Part shown: piece by piece, positions 27,087-36,470 of the stretch
Numbering within the stretch: position 1 is the stretch's first letter
Layout of the letters: every line of letters starts with the position of its first letter
Origin: Alphaproteobacteria bacterium
GTDB taxonomy: Bacteria > Pseudomonadota > Alphaproteobacteria > Ferrovibrionales > Ferrovibrionaceae
Direction of reading: 5' to 3'
DNA length: 64,000 nt
Assembly (NCBI GenBank): GCA_947473805.1
Contig: CANJGB010000021.1
Span: 1-64,000, forward strand
Made by a program: the position numbers and the translations under genes
Notes under the pieces: model-generated
The model's input: the letters and a program-made list of their open reading frames with translations, nothing else
Told to the model about the DNA's origin: nothing
Databases searched by the model: none

Positions 27087-27180
27087 GTCATGCCCGGGCT
27101 TGACCCGGGCATCCGCGTCTTGATGTCAAACGCCGGCGGAACGGCCCGGCGTGGATGGCCGGCACAAGCCCGGCCATGAC
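27087..27180. repeat. Dispersed palindromic repeat element
   Basis: About 94 bases between dacA and an MFS gene: GTCATGCCCGGGCTTGACCC at the left, and GGCACAAGCCCGGCCATGAC at the right, are near inverted copies of each other, each with an inner GC palindrome. This pattern is one of the common intergenic repeats of alphaproteobacterial genomes; it can fold into a large cruciform and may end the dacA transcript. Confidence 0.7.
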
Positions 27181-27204
27181 ATATTTGCTGATGTGAACAA
27201 ACCG

Positions 27205-28443
27205 ATGACCAACCCCGCCGCCAGCATGGGCTATGGGCGCACCACCATAACGGTGCTGCTGCCGTTTGCCGGCGGCTATTTCATTTCCTACCTGTTCCGC
27301 ATGGTGAATGCGGTCATCGCGCCCGACCTGGTGCGCGACCTCAATCTCACCGCCGCCGATCTCGGCCTGCTGACCGCGGCCTATTTCATCACCTTCTCGC
27401 TGGTGCAGATTGTCCTCGGCCCGCTGCTCGACCGCTTTGGCCCGCGCCGCATCCAGGCCGTGCTGCTGCTGTTCATGGCTTTGGGCTCGGTGGGTTTTGG
27501 TTTCGGCCGCGACCAGACCGAACTGGTGGTGGCGCGCGCGCTGATCGGGCTCGGCGCCGCCGCTTCGCTGATGGGATCGCTCAAGGCGATCTCGCAATGG
27601 TTCCCGCCCGAGCGCTGGGTGCTGGTCAACAGCCTGTTCATCGGCTTCGGTGGCCTGGGCGCCCTGGTGGCGACCACGCCGCTCGAGGCCGCGCTGCAAT
27701 ACACCGACTGGCGCGGCGTGTTCTTCGTGCTGACGGGCGCGGTGCTGCTGATCTCGGCGGCGATCTTTTTTGTCGTGCCCGAGCGTCCGAACCCGGCCCA
27801 TGGCGAAAGCCTCGCACGCCAGTTCGTCGGGCTCGGCAGGATATTCGGCAGCGCCGCCTTCTGGCGCGTGGCGCCGCTGACCACCGGCCTCTATGCCAGC
27901 GCCATGGCCCTGCAGGGCCTGTGGCTGGGCCCGTGGGCGCGCGACATGCTTGGCGCGGGGCGCGAGGCGGTCGCCCTGGACCTGCAGCTGATCGCCATCG
28001 GCTTCACCGTCGGCTGCGTGCTGAACGGGGTGATCTCCGACCTGCTGGTCCGCGCCGGCCTGACGCTGAAGCGCATCATGGGCTTGCTGTCGGTGATCTA
28101 CCTGCTGACATTCACGCCGTTCATCTGGCCCTTCGCCGGCGATCATCCGCTGATCTGGCTCGCCTTCGGCCTGATGACCAATGTCGGCGCGCTGGCCTAT
28201 GCCATCGTGCCGCAGCAGTTCCACATCAGCTTCAGCGGGCGTGCCAACAGCGCGCTGAACTTCGTCGTGTTCGCCTTTGCCTTCGCGGCGCAGTATACGG
28301 TCGGCGCGATCATCGACCTGTGGCCGCGCACGGCGTCCGGCGGCTACGCCCCCGAGGGCTACCAGGCCGCGTTCGGCGCGACGGCGGCGGCGGTGGTTCT
28401 GACGTTGCTGTGGTTCTGGGTGCCGCTAAAGAAGCGGCCCTAG
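27205..28443 (+). CDS. MFS transporter
   Basis: 412 residues with about 12 transmembrane segments. [19 protein letters not shown] is the conserved loop 2-3 motif, and [20 protein letters not shown] the fourth segment, as in NNP/organic anion type carriers. The start ATG 27205 ([15 protein letters not shown]) excludes the repeat upstream. It overlaps by four bases with the end of the convergent phosphohexomutase gene. Substrate cannot be inferred. Confidence 0.83.
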   Translation: MTNPAASMGYGRTTITVLLPFAGGYFISYLFRMVNAVIAPDLVRDLNLTAADLGLLTAAYFITFSLVQIVLGPLLDRFGPRRIQAVLLLFMALGSVGFGFGRDQTELVVARALIGLGAAASLMGSLKAISQWFPPERWVLVNSLFIGFGGLGALVATTPLEAALQYTDWRGVFFVLTGAVLLISAAIFFVVPERPNPAHGESLARQFVGLGRIFGSAAFWRVAPLTTGLYASAMALQGLWLGPWARDMLGAGREAVALDLQLIAIGFTVGCVLNGVISDLLVRAGLTLKRIMGLLSVIYLLTFTPFIWPFAGDHPLIWLAFGLMTNVGALAYAIVPQQFHISFSGRANSALNFVVFAFAFAAQYTVGAIIDLWPRTASGGYAPEGYQAAFGATAAAVVLTLLWFWVPLKKRP

Positions 28444-29840
28444 TGGCCTCCGCCCACGGCGTCCAGCGACGGGATGTCCAGACCACCGGCGCGTAGCGCG
28501 GTCAGCAGTTCGGCCTTCACCCGCTCCAGCTTCTGTTCGTCCGGCGCCTCGGCGCGCGCCACCAGCACCGCCTGGGTGTTCGACGCCCGCATCAGCCACC
28601 AGCCATCGGCGGTGGTGACGCGCACGCCATCCACCGGATCGACGTTCGCGCCCTTGGCTGCCAGCGCCGCCTTCACCTTCTCGACGATGCCGAACTTGGC
28701 CGCGTCGTCGCAGTCGAAGCGCAGTTCCGGCGTGTTGATCATCTGTGGCAGACTGTCGCGCATCTGCGCCACGCTCTGCTCCGAGCGCGCCGCATAGCCT
28801 AGGAAGCGCATCGCCACGTATAGCGCGTCGTCGAAGCCGTAGAACTTGTCGGCAAAGAAGATGTGGCCGCTCATCTCGCCGGCCAGCGGTGCGCCGGTTT
28901 CGGCCATCTTGCTCTTGATCAGGCTGTGGCCGGTCTTCCACATCAGCGGCTTGCCGCCAAGGCGGGTGATCTCGTCGAACAGTATCTTGCTGGCCTTCAC
29001 GTCGGCGATGATCGTGCTGCCCGGATGGTTGGCCAGCACGTCGCGTGCCAGCAGCGCGACCAGCTGGTCGCCCCACAGGATGCGGCCCTGCCCGTCCACC
29101 ACGCCGATGCGGTCGCCATCGCCGTCAAAGGCAATGCCGAAGTCGCACTTCTCGCGCGCCACCGCCGCCTGCAGATCGACCAGGTTTTTCGGCACCGTCG
29201 GATCGGGATGGTGGTTCGGGAACGTGCCGTCGATGTCCGCATGCAGCAGGATATGCCGCCCCGGCAGGCGCGCGGTCAGCGCCTTCATGGCCTCGCCCGC
29301 CGCACCATTGCCGGCGTCCCACGCAACCGTCAGCGGCCGCTTGCCGTCATAGTCCTTCACCAGCCGGTTGATATAGTCGTCGAACACCGGCCGGTCCTCG
29401 ACGCTGCCACCCGGCGCGGTGGGCGCACCCGCCGCCGACAGCTTGCCCAGGGCGGTAATGTCGGCGCCAAAGAACGGCTTCTTCAGCAACATCATCTTGA
29501 AGCCGTTATGGGTCGGCGGATTGTGCGAACCGGTGACCTGGATGCCAGCGTCCGCGCCGAGGTGATAGGTCGAGAAATACAGCATCGGCGTCGGGCCCAG
29601 GCCGATCTTCCACACCTTCAGGCCGGCCTCGACCAGCCCCTGAACCAGCGCGTTTTCCAGCGCAGGCGACGACATGCGGCCATCGCGGCCCACGGCAACG
29701 GTCTTGCCGCCCTTGGACTTGATGATGGCGCCAAAGGCGCGGCCGATGGCGCTGGCATCCGCCTCGTGCAGCGTATCGCCGACAATGCCGCGGATGTCGT
29801 ATTCGCGCAGGACGCTCTTGTGGAACTGGTGGGTTTTCAC
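28440..29840 (-). CDS. Phosphomannomutase/phosphoglucomutase
   Basis: 466 residues from GTG 29840 with GGAGCAATC before it. The four family landmarks are seen: the phosphoserine loop TGSHNP (Ser105), the Mg2+ loop DGDGD (239-243), the sugar loop GEMSGH (321-326) and the phosphate loop RASNTQ near the C-terminus. It interconverts hexose 1- and 6-phosphates (glucose and/or mannose), as AlgC/ManB enzymes do. Last in galU-ugd-mutase, 13 bases after ugd, supplying glucose 1-phosphate for UDP-sugars and envelope polysaccharides. Confidence 0.93.
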   Translation of the reverse strand: MKTHQFHKSVLREYDIRGIVGDTLHEADASAIGRAFGAIIKSKGGKTVAVGRDGRMSSPALENALVQGLVEAGLKVWKIGLGPTPMLYFSTYHLGADAGIQVTGSHNPPTHNGFKMMLLKKPFFGADITALGKLSAAGAPTAPGGSVEDRPVFDDYINRLVKDYDGKRPLTVAWDAGNGAAGEAMKALTARLPGRHILLHADIDGTFPNHHPDPTVPKNLVDLQAAVAREKCDFGIAFDGDGDRIGVVDGQGRILWGDQLVALLARDVLANHPGSTIIADVKASKILFDEITRLGGKPLMWKTGHSLIKSKMAETGAPLAGEMSGHIFFADKFYGFDDALYVAMRFLGYAARSEQSVAQMRDSLPQMINTPELRFDCDDAAKFGIVEKVKAALAAKGANVDPVDGVRVTTADGWWLMRASNTQAVLVARAEAPDEQKLERVKAELLTALRAGGLDIPSLDAVGGGH

Positions 29841-29853
29841 GATTGCTCCAGGT

Positions 29854-31164
29854 TCAGGCAGACGGACGGCCAACCGACACGTAACGGAAGCCGGCAGCTT
29901 TCATCTCCGCCGGCTTGTAGATATTTCTCAGGTCCACGATCACCGGCGCCTTCATGATCTGGCGCAGGCGCGCCAGGTCCAGCGCGCGGAACTGGTTCCA
30001 CTCGGTGATGATGACCAGCACGTCGGCGTCTTTCGCTGCCGCATAGGCATCGGCGCTCCACTCGACGTCGAGCAGCTTCTTCGCCTCCTTCATCCCCTCG
30101 GGGTCGAAGGCGCGCACGGTGGCGCCCGCCGCCTGCAGTTCCGGCACGATGACCAGGCTGGGGCTGTCGCGCATGTCATCTGTATTGGGCTTGAAGGTCA
30201 GGCCCAGCACGCCGATGGTCTTGCCCTTGACCGATCCGCCGCACGCCGCCACCACTTTCTCGGCCATGCGCTTCTTGCGCCGGTCGTTGCTGGCGACGAC
30301 GGTTTCCACCACCGCCAGTGGCGCGCCGAAGCGCTGCGCCGTCGCGACCAGCGCCTGGGTATCCTTGGGAAAGCACGACCCGCCATAGCCCGGGCCCGCA
30401 TGCAGGAACTTGCTGCCGATGCGGCGGTCCAGGCCGATGCCGCGCGCCACGTCGTTCACGTCGACGCTGCCGACCTTCTCGCACAAATCGGCCATCTCGT
30501 TGATGAAGGTGATCTTGGTGGCGAGGAAGGTGTTCGCCGCGTACTTGATGATCTCGGCGGTTTCCAGCGTCGTGAACAGGATCGGCACCTCGTTCAGCGA
30601 CAGCGGCCGGTACAGGCGGGCCAGCACTTCCCGCGCCGCCTCGCTCTCGATGCCGCACACCACGCGGTCGGGCCGCATGAAGTCCTCGATGGCCGCGCCC
30701 TCGCGCAGGAATTCCGGGTTCGACGCCACCTCGATGGCAAGGTCGGGCCGCGTCTCCTTCAGGATGCGCTTTACCTCGCGCCCCGTACCCACCGGCACGG
30801 TTGACTTGGTGATCACCACCGCCGGCCCGGCCAGCGCGGTGCCGATCTCCTTCGCCGCCGCGTAGACATAGGTCAGGTCCGCCTCGCCATCACCGCGACG
30901 CGACGGCGTGCCAACCGCAATGAACACCGCCTCCGCCGCCTGCAGCGCCGGCGCCAGGTCGCGGGTAAAGGTCAGGCGGCCCGACGCCACGTTGCGCGCC
31001 ACCATGTTGTCGAGGCCCGGCTCGTAGATCGGAATCTCGCCGCGCTCCAGCATGGCGATGCGCTGCGGATCCTTGTCCACGCACACGACCTCGTGGCCGA
31101 ATTCCGAGAAGCACGCACCCGATACCAGGCCAACGTAGCCGGTGCCGATCACCGCGACCTTCAT
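29854..31164 (-). CDS. ugd: UDP-glucose 6-dehydrogenase
   Basis: 436 residues. An N-terminal Rossmann domain starts [20 protein letters not shown]; the central helix leads to the catalytic cysteine (Cys264 in [12 protein letters not shown]). The enzyme makes UDP-glucuronate from UDP-glucose with NAD+. Its UDP-glucose would come from GalU, encoded 21 bases upstream. UDP-glucuronate feeds capsule, exopolysaccharide or lipid modification. No polysaccharide genes are seen in this window, so the product's destination is unknown. Confidence 0.95.
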   Translation of the reverse strand: MKVAVIGTGYVGLVSGACFSEFGHEVVCVDKDPQRIAMLERGEIPIYEPGLDNMVARNVASGRLTFTRDLAPALQAAEAVFIAVGTPSRRGDGEADLTYVYAAAKEIGTALAGPAVVITKSTVPVGTGREVKRILKETRPDLAIEVASNPEFLREGAAIEDFMRPDRVVCGIESEAAREVLARLYRPLSLNEVPILFTTLETAEIIKYAANTFLATKITFINEMADLCEKVGSVDVNDVARGIGLDRRIGSKFLHAGPGYGGSCFPKDTQALVATAQRFGAPLAVVETVVASNDRRKKRMAEKVVAACGGSVKGKTIGVLGLTFKPNTDDMRDSPSLVIVPELQAAGATVRAFDPEGMKEAKKLLDVEWSADAYAAAKDADVLVIITEWNQFRALDLARLRQIMKAPVIVDLRNIYKPAEMKAAGFRYVSVGRPSA

Positions 31165-31185
31165 GACTTTCCCCCGTCTCGCGGA

Positions 31186-32067
31186 CTACAGCGTGCCGGC
31201 AACCTGGCGCAGCACGTCAGCAAATTCCTTGCGGATGTCGGCGCGGTCCAGAGCGAAGGCCATGTTGGCGTGCAGGAAGCCGATCTTGTCGCCGCAGTCA
31301 AACCGAGTGCCCTCGAAACTGAAGCCGTGGAACGGCACCTTGCCGATCATCCGCGCCAGGCCGTCGGTCAATTGAATCTCTCCACCGGCGCCCTTGCCCA
31401 CATGGTCCAGTTCGGCAAATACCGACGCGTCGAGGATATAGCGACCGATGACCGCATAGTTCGACGGCGCCACCGACGGGTCCGGCTTCTCGACCAGGCC
31501 CTTCACCTCGATGGTCTTGCCGCTCTGCTTGCCCGGCGTCAGCACGCCATAGCGCTTGGTATGTTCGTGCGGCACTTCCATGACCGCGATGACGTTGCCG
31601 CCCACCTCGGCATGCGCGTCCACCATCTGCTTCAGCACCGCGGTCTTCGACAGGATCAGATCGTCGGCCAGCAGCACGGCAAACGGCTCGTCGCCGACGA
31701 TGTGCCGCGCGCACTGCACGGCATGGCCCAGGCCGTTCGGCTGCATCTGGCGGGTGTAGACGACCTCGCCCATGGTCGGCAGCCACGAATGGATGCCATC
31801 CAGGAACTCGGCCTTATTCTTGGCGCGCAGCGTGTCTTCCAGTTCGTAGGAATGGTCGAAATGGTCTTCCAGCGCGCCCTTGCCGCGGCCGGTGACAAAG
31901 ATGAACTGCTCGATGCCGGCCGCCCGCGCCTCCTCGACCGCGTACTGGATCAGGGGCTTGTCCACCACCGGCAGCATTTCCTTGGGCATCGCCTTGGTCG
32001 CCGGCAGGAACCGGGTGCCCAGGCCGCCAACGGGGAATACCGCCTTGCGCACTTTCTTCGTCATCAA
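31186..32067 (-). CDS. galU: UTP-glucose-1-phosphate uridylyltransferase
   Basis: 293 residues with the nucleotidyltransferase start FPVGGLGTRFLPATKAMPKE, MLPVVDKPLIQYAV, the signature of GalU. It makes UDP-glucose from UTP and glucose 1-phosphate. First gene of the galU-ugd-phosphohexomutase operon, which forms a complete path from hexose phosphate to UDP-glucuronate. Length is typical. Confidence 0.95.
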   Translation of the reverse strand: MMTKKVRKAVFPVGGLGTRFLPATKAMPKEMLPVVDKPLIQYAVEEARAAGIEQFIFVTGRGKGALEDHFDHSYELEDTLRAKNKAEFLDGIHSWLPTMGEVVYTRQMQPNGLGHAVQCARHIVGDEPFAVLLADDLILSKTAVLKQMVDAHAEVGGNVIAVMEVPHEHTKRYGVLTPGKQSGKTIEVKGLVEKPDPSVAPSNYAVIGRYILDASVFAELDHVGKGAGGEIQLTDGLARMIGKVPFHGFSFEGTRFDCGDKIGFLHANMAFALDRADIRKEFADVLRQVAGTL

Positions 32068-32152
32068 GCCTTACTCACTTTCGGCAGCAAAAAAGGGGTA
32101 GTGGAACCGTCCGGGGTTGTAGCCGCCGGGTTTCGGCGACGCAACCCGACCC

Positions 32153-32896
32153 TCAGGGGCCGGTTCCGGGGTGCAACAGCAGGTCCTTGGCGGCGTTCAG
32201 CTTGACCGCAAACCAGGCCGGACCGCCCTGATCAGGATGCAACTTTTTCATGAGCGCGCGGTGCGCCTCGCGGATTTCCTCCGCCGTCGCCGCCTCGGCC
32301 ACGCCCAGGATTTCCCGCGCCTCGGCCATGGTCATCGGCCCGCCTGCCGCGGCACCGGTCTCCGACCCGAAACGGCGCTCGCGCCAGTCCGCCCCGAACC
32401 GCCGGTCCAGATAGGTCTCCACCAGGGCGCCCGATTGGCTGTCGGCCACATTGACCTCGGCCAGGAAGTCGACCACCTGCGCGAAATCGAGGTCGTCCAG
32501 TTCGGTGCCCTTGAAGCGTCCGTCCAGGACCAGCCCGCTCATCGTGCCGGTTTCATGATCAAGATGCATGCGCAGCCAGGCAGTCTCGACGTCAGACCCG
32601 GCCTTCGAACCGGTAGCGGCGCCGGGGGTTCCCGCGCCGTGCCAGCCGCCGCCGACGCCACCAAAGCCCGGCACGCGGATCGGCAGGCCCCGCCACAGCA
32701 TCGCAGCCAGGCTGAACGGCAGGATCGCCGCCGCGCCCCGGCCGGTGAAAATCAGAAACAGGGCGAGCGCGGCGCACAGCCCAAGGGCCAGCCAGCGCAG
32801 CATCCTGGCCAGCAGGCGAGAATCGGCGTGCACGAACGCCCGGCCCAGCACCACAACCAGCGCCACGCCAATCAGTCCAAGAATCACGGCGCCCAT
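32153..32896 (-). CDS. DnaJ-domain membrane protein
   Basis: 247 residues. The N-terminus (MGAVILGLIGVALVVVLGRA) and a second stretch (LALGLCAALALFLIF) are membrane spans. A C-terminal J domain with the HPD motif (KLHPDQGG) occupies about the last 60 residues, resembling TIM14/DjlA-type proteins that recruit DnaK at the membrane. Alternative upstream start at 32977 is not supported by a ribosome binding site. It stands 124 bases after the Zn-ribbon/OB gene. Confidence 0.8.
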   Translation of the reverse strand: MGAVILGLIGVALVVVLGRAFVHADSRLLARMLRWLALGLCAALALFLIFTGRGAAAILPFSLAAMLWRGLPIRVPGFGGVGGGWHGAGTPGAATGSKAGSDVETAWLRMHLDHETGTMSGLVLDGRFKGTELDDLDFAQVVDFLAEVNVADSQSGALVETYLDRRFGADWRERRFGSETGAAAGGPMTMAEAREILGVAEAATAEEIREAHRALMKKLHPDQGGPAWFAVKLNAAKDLLLHPGTGP

Positions 32897-33020
32897 GTGC
32901 GCGTGCCGCCCCTCCGTTTGCCTGCGCCATGGTAGCGCACGCCAAGGGGTAATGCCGCTTTCCTGTGGCAATACCAAGGCAGCGGTCGGGAGGAAAAAGG
33001 GCGGCCGGCGCCGCCCCCGC

Positions 33021-33428
33021 CTATTCCCGCCGCTTGAACTTGATCAGGGTGAAGTCGTCCTTCACCGGGTCGAAGCATACCTGCAGCTTCAGCCCGACCT
33101 TGACCTCGTCGTTCTTGATGCCGACAAGGTTGGTGAACATGATCGGCCCCTCCTCCAGCTGCACCAGCGCGACGATATAGGGCAGTTCGGGCGCGAACGA
33201 CTTCACATAGGGCTGCGCCATTTCGATGAAGCCCCACACCTCGGCGCGCCCGCTCGCTTCCTTGAACACTCGTTTGGGCGACAGGCATCGCGGGCAATAC
33301 AGGTACGGCGGAAACCAGATGTTGCCGCAATCCGGGCAGTTCGGCAGCACGAACTTGCCCTCGCGGGCGGCCTGCCAGAACGGCGCGTCTTCCTTGTTCG
33401 GCGTCGGCAGCGGTTTGGTGTAGCTCAT
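33021..33428 (-). CDS. Zn-ribbon/OB-fold acyl-CoA-associated protein (DUF35)
   Basis: 135 residues: an N-terminal helix, a zinc ribbon with CPDCG and CPRC pairs, then an OB fold (SGRAEVWGFIEM onward). Proteins of this family bind acyl-CoA and form complexes with thiolase-like enzymes. It starts three bases after the thiolase stop, which makes the pair a translationally coupled thiolase-DUF35 unit as in steroid side-chain or PHA-type metabolism. Confidence 0.88.
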   Translation of the reverse strand: MSYTKPLPTPNKEDAPFWQAAREGKFVLPNCPDCGNIWFPPYLYCPRCLSPKRVFKEASGRAEVWGFIEMAQPYVKSFAPELPYIVALVQLEEGPIMFTNLVGIKNDEVKVGLKLQVCFDPVKDDFTLIKFKRRE

Positions 33429-33430
33429 GA

Positions 33431-34597
33431 TCACGCCTCGTTCGAGAAGATCAGGCCGTTCGGCACCGCCGACAGGCCGTAATAGAGGATGTTCTTCACG
33501 TCCTTTATCTGCCGCTTGTCGGCGGTGCCGCGCAGCTGCTTGGTGATCTCGACGATGTTGTTCCAACCCTGCAGGTAAGCCTCGGCCAGCATGCCGCCGC
33601 TGGTGTTGGTCGGCAGCTTGCCGCCCAGCGAGATGCCGCCGTTCTTCAGCCATTGCAAGCCTTGGCCCTTGGGTGCAAAGCCGAATCCCTCCAGGCCCCA
33701 CAGCACCGACAGCGAGAAGTTGTCGTAGACCGACAGCGACTGGATGTCCTTCAACGTCAGGCCTGCCGGCTCGAACAGGTCCTTCTTCAGCACGCCGCAC
33801 GCCTCGACCCAGAAGTCGGGATCGACATATTGCGGCCGCAGCGTTACGCGCTGGGCAAAGCTGGCCAGATAGACCGGCTTCTGCTTCAGGTCCTTGGCGC
33901 GTTCGGCGCTGGTGATGATGTAGCCGGCGCAACCGTCGTTCACCAGGCAGTAATCCAGCAGGCGCAACGGTTTCGCGATATAGCGCGACTTCAGGTAGTC
34001 CTCGATCGTGTGCGTCTTCTGGAAGATGGCCTGCGGGTTCAGCGCGCCGTGATTACGGATCTGCACCGCGATCTCGCCGAGATCGGCCTCGGTGCCGCCA
34101 TACATCGCCTGGTAGCGGGTGAAGGCCAGCGCGTACAGCGCGCCGGGCGAGGCCATGCCATAAACCTCGTTGTACAGTGGCCCGGTTGAGGCCGCGTCGC
34201 CGCCGTACTGGCCTGCCATGTCGAACTTCATCGCCAGCGACTTGAAGGCGACCGAGTTGAACAGGAAGCAATAGTCGCTTACGCCGTTGTGCACGGCCAT
34301 GGCCGCGCTGAACAACGCCGACGCGCACATGCGTCCCGCGACCGGATAGTCGGCGAGATAGCGCACGTCGGTCAGGCCCGAGCGATAGCCGAAATCCTCG
34401 TAGCCCGATGTGCCGCCGGTGACGAGGCCATCGATGTCCGAACGCTTCAGGCCGCAATCGTCCAGCGCCTGGCGCATCACATCGATGGCCATTTCCTCGC
34501 GCGTGCGCGTCGGATCGGGATTTTTGTATAGCGTGTGATAGTCGGAAGAGCCGATGCCAACGATGGCGACCTTCCGCGCAATATCCTTGGTGCTCAT
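33431..34597 (-). CDS. Thiolase-like (SCP-x type) acyltransferase
   Basis: 388 residues. The opening VAIVGIGSSDYHTLYKNPDP and later AGRMCASALFSAAMAVHNGV (with the candidate nucleophile Cys) and PTNTSGGMLAEAYLQGWNN are the family landmarks of nonspecific-lipid-transfer-type thiolases that pair with DUF35 proteins. Some members are aldolases in steroid breakdown, others are thiolases. Its start overlaps the VWA stop by four bases (ATGA). The substrate is unknown. Confidence 0.83.
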   Translation of the reverse strand: MSTKDIARKVAIVGIGSSDYHTLYKNPDPTRTREEMAIDVMRQALDDCGLKRSDIDGLVTGGTSGYEDFGYRSGLTDVRYLADYPVAGRMCASALFSAAMAVHNGVSDYCFLFNSVAFKSLAMKFDMAGQYGGDAASTGPLYNEVYGMASPGALYALAFTRYQAMYGGTEADLGEIAVQIRNHGALNPQAIFQKTHTIEDYLKSRYIAKPLRLLDYCLVNDGCAGYIITSAERAKDLKQKPVYLASFAQRVTLRPQYVDPDFWVEACGVLKKDLFEPAGLTLKDIQSLSVYDNFSLSVLWGLEGFGFAPKGQGLQWLKNGGISLGGKLPTNTSGGMLAEAYLQGWNNIVEITKQLRGTADKRQIKDVKNILYYGLSAVPNGLIFSNEA

Positions 34598-35328
34598 TTA
34601 CTCGGACGCTCCTTCCCACTCACTTGCTCGATCAGCTTCTGCACGGCCGTTCCCGACCGCCGGCTGAAATCGTCGAGCGCGGCCCGGCCGCCGGCGGCGT
34701 AAATGGCCACGGCCGACAACAGGTCGCGCAACACGCCGGGGCTCGACGCGTCAAAGGAACAATAGGCCCCGCTCGTGGCCTTGGCCATTGCCCGGAAGCA
34801 GGCGGCGGCATGTTCTTCTCCACCCTCGTGAAAAACGAACAGCGGCACGCCCAGCATGCCGAGCTTGCCGGCCTCGCTGACCAGTTCGTCGGCACTCTCC
34901 TCCATCGCGTCGCCGACGAACACGACCGCATTCAGCTTTTGCTCACCCGCTGCCTTGATCGCGTGGCGCACCACTTTGCCGATCTGCGTCTGTCCTGGCG
35001 CGCATGAAATGCTGGCCATCGCGGCGCCCAGCTTGCGGCCCTCAGCAAACCAGCCCGACGCCTGGCATTCGCCAAAGCCGCGAAAGTAAACGAGCTGGAT
35101 GTCCAGCCCGCCCAGCGCATCGGTCGATGCAAACATGTCGGCCTGGATCGCCTGGGCCCGGTCCCAGGTGGGCTGCCTGCTGGCGGTCGCGTCCATCGCG
35201 AACAGCAACCGCCCGCGCCGCCCAGTACGCGCAACGGGCACCAGCGCCGCCTGGCGCAGGAACGCCGCTACTTCTACCGAGGAAGATACGGCCGGGGACT
35301 TGCCGCCCTTGATGATGTCGCCGCTCAT
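34594..35328 (-). CDS. VWA-domain protein
   Basis: 244 residues. The fold starts RRGRLLFAMDATASRQPTWD, with a MIDAS-like D-x-T-x-S (DATAS), and has VVFVGDAMEESADELVSEAG and VFHEGGEEH. Proteins of this family are often encoded near DnaJ-like genes, and here the thiolase-DUF35 pair separates the two. Start at ATG 35328 is taken because the longer frame has no ribosome binding site. The role is unknown, maybe a chaperone partner. Confidence 0.75.
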   Translation of the reverse strand: MSGDIIKGGKSPAVSSSVEVAAFLRQAALVPVARTGRRGRLLFAMDATASRQPTWDRAQAIQADMFASTDALGGLDIQLVYFRGFGECQASGWFAEGRKLGAAMASISCAPGQTQIGKVVRHAIKAAGEQKLNAVVFVGDAMEESADELVSEAGKLGMLGVPLFVFHEGGEEHAAACFRAMAKATSGAYCSFDASSPGVLRDLLSAVAIYAAGGRAALDDFSRRSGTAVQKLIEQVSGKERPSK

Positions 35329-35516
35329 GGCTGGACTATAGGCCCCGCCTGCCGCGCCACCAGCATAGGAATTTTTACTTGAAACTGGAGGCGCAGACGC
35401 CATATGCGCAGGGCGGTTCGCCCGCCTCGCTCTTTGACAAGTTCAGCCCCTTTAAGACCCGCTAGATGTGGGTTCGGTTCGCAACCAGAGGAAGACAGAA
35501 ACAAGCCAGACTTGGC

Positions 35517-35588
35517 GAATCTAGGCGAAGCCCGGTGAATCTAAGCGGAAACCCGCAGAATCTAAGCGGGAGATAGCGGAAATAAGCT
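35517..35588. repeat. Short tandem repeats of about 20 bp
   Basis: GAATCTAGGCG (35517), GAATCTAAGCGG (35537) and GAATCTAAGCGG (35558) recur at 20-21 base spacing, with a looser fourth unit GGAAATAAGC (35578). Copies are not identical between units, so this is a degenerate array. Confidence 0.6.
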
Positions 35589-35640
35589 GGGATATTGGGC
35601 AGAAATGGTGGGGATCTGCGGAAATTCTCCGCACCCCAGC

Positions 35641-35680
35641 CAAAAATAATGCCGCCGGCCGATTTCCATCGGCCGGCGGC
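35641..35680 (-). terminator. Rho-independent terminator of the bdhA-patatin-adc operon
   Basis: GCCGCCGGCCGA (35651-35662) pairs with TCGGCCGGCGGC (35669-35680), a 12-bp stem with a six-base loop. On the minus strand it is followed by ATTATTTTTGG. It lies 17 bases after the adc stop. Confidence 0.85.
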
Positions 35681-35697
35681 ACCAGATTTAGCGTCGT

Positions 35698-36441
35698 CTA
35701 CTTCAGGTAGTCGAGCAGAACCCGGCCAGCCGGCAGGGTCAGGTCGGCGATGAAGTGACGGCCACCGACGATCTTGCGGATCGGCAGATCGGCGACAGGC
35801 GCATTGACGTGCGGGATCAGGTTCAGGCGCGCCGGGCCCGTCCACGAACCCTTCACCGAGAATTCGGTGAGGTTGTAAGCGACGAGCTGGGCGATGGCCG
35901 GCTTGCCGTCTACGTCCGGGATGATCTTCAGGTTGACCTGGGTCTTGCCCAGCGACGCGAGGGTCTTTTCCGGGTTACGGGCCTGGCTCTCGTGCTTGTA
36001 GGTCATCGTGCCCATGGCGACCTGCTGGCCGGCATAGACCAGCGTACCTGTCAGGGTGTCTTCCACCACTTCCAGCTTCGGATGCGCCCACTTCTTCGGG
36101 AAGCCCCAGATTTCGCGGCCAGCGGCGATCGGCGGATCGTCGTTCAGGTACATCTGGGCGACGTAGTTCAGCGGCTCGCCCTTGTACGTGCAGGGAATGA
36201 CCACGCCGCTCTCGCAATAGTCGCCGAAACCGGACGAGTCCGGCATCTGGATCCATTCGTAGAACACCTGGTTCGATTTGTCCGGGACCAGGGGTTCCGG
36301 CACTGCCTGCCGAATCGCATCCGCATCCGACTCATAGATGATGATCATGTATTCGCGGTTCACGAAGCGGAACGGCAGGTGCGGATAGCTCGGGCCCATC
36401 GCCGGCATCGACGGCAGGCTCAGGATCTCTTTCTTCTTCAT
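35698..36441 (-). CDS. adc: Acetoacetate decarboxylase
   Basis: 247 residues, the usual length. The segment AAGREIWGFPKKWAHPK carries the adjacent lysines (Lys116-Lys117) that form the Schiff base with acetoacetate and tune its pKa in the Clostridium enzyme. It would turn acetoacetate into acetone and CO2. Third gene after bdhA and a patatin-like gene, the order seen in several proteobacteria. A strong terminator follows. Whether it uses acetoacetate or another beta-keto acid is not provable here, since ADC-fold paralogs exist. Confidence 0.88.
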   Translation of the reverse strand: MKKKEILSLPSMPAMGPSYPHLPFRFVNREYMIIIYESDADAIRQAVPEPLVPDKSNQVFYEWIQMPDSSGFGDYCESGVVIPCTYKGEPLNYVAQMYLNDDPPIAAGREIWGFPKKWAHPKLEVVEDTLTGTLVYAGQQVAMGTMTYKHESQARNPEKTLASLGKTQVNLKIIPDVDGKPAIAQLVAYNLTEFSVKGSWTGPARLNLIPHVNAPVADLPIRKIVGGRHFIADLTLPAGRVLLDYLK

Positions 36442-36470
36442 CCAATTCCCCTTGGTTCGATAAAGCTAGT

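Larger units (their letters stand above)
35329..35697. other. Gene-free gap with TCTTTGACAA box and phased repeats
   Basis: 369 bases with no gene I can support. It carries a GC hairpin (about 35410-35426), the box TCTTTGACAA (35431-35440), then short repeats with GAATCTARGCG at 35517, 35537 and 35558, a period of 20-21 bases, trailing off as GGAAATAAGC. The terminator of the adc gene occupies the right end. A similarly built element lies at 53441-53569. Confidence 0.5.

Noticed and set aside
35517-35588. CRISPR array
   Set aside because: The repeated unit is only about 11 bases with a 20-base period, copies differ, and no spacers of 30 bases or cas genes are present.
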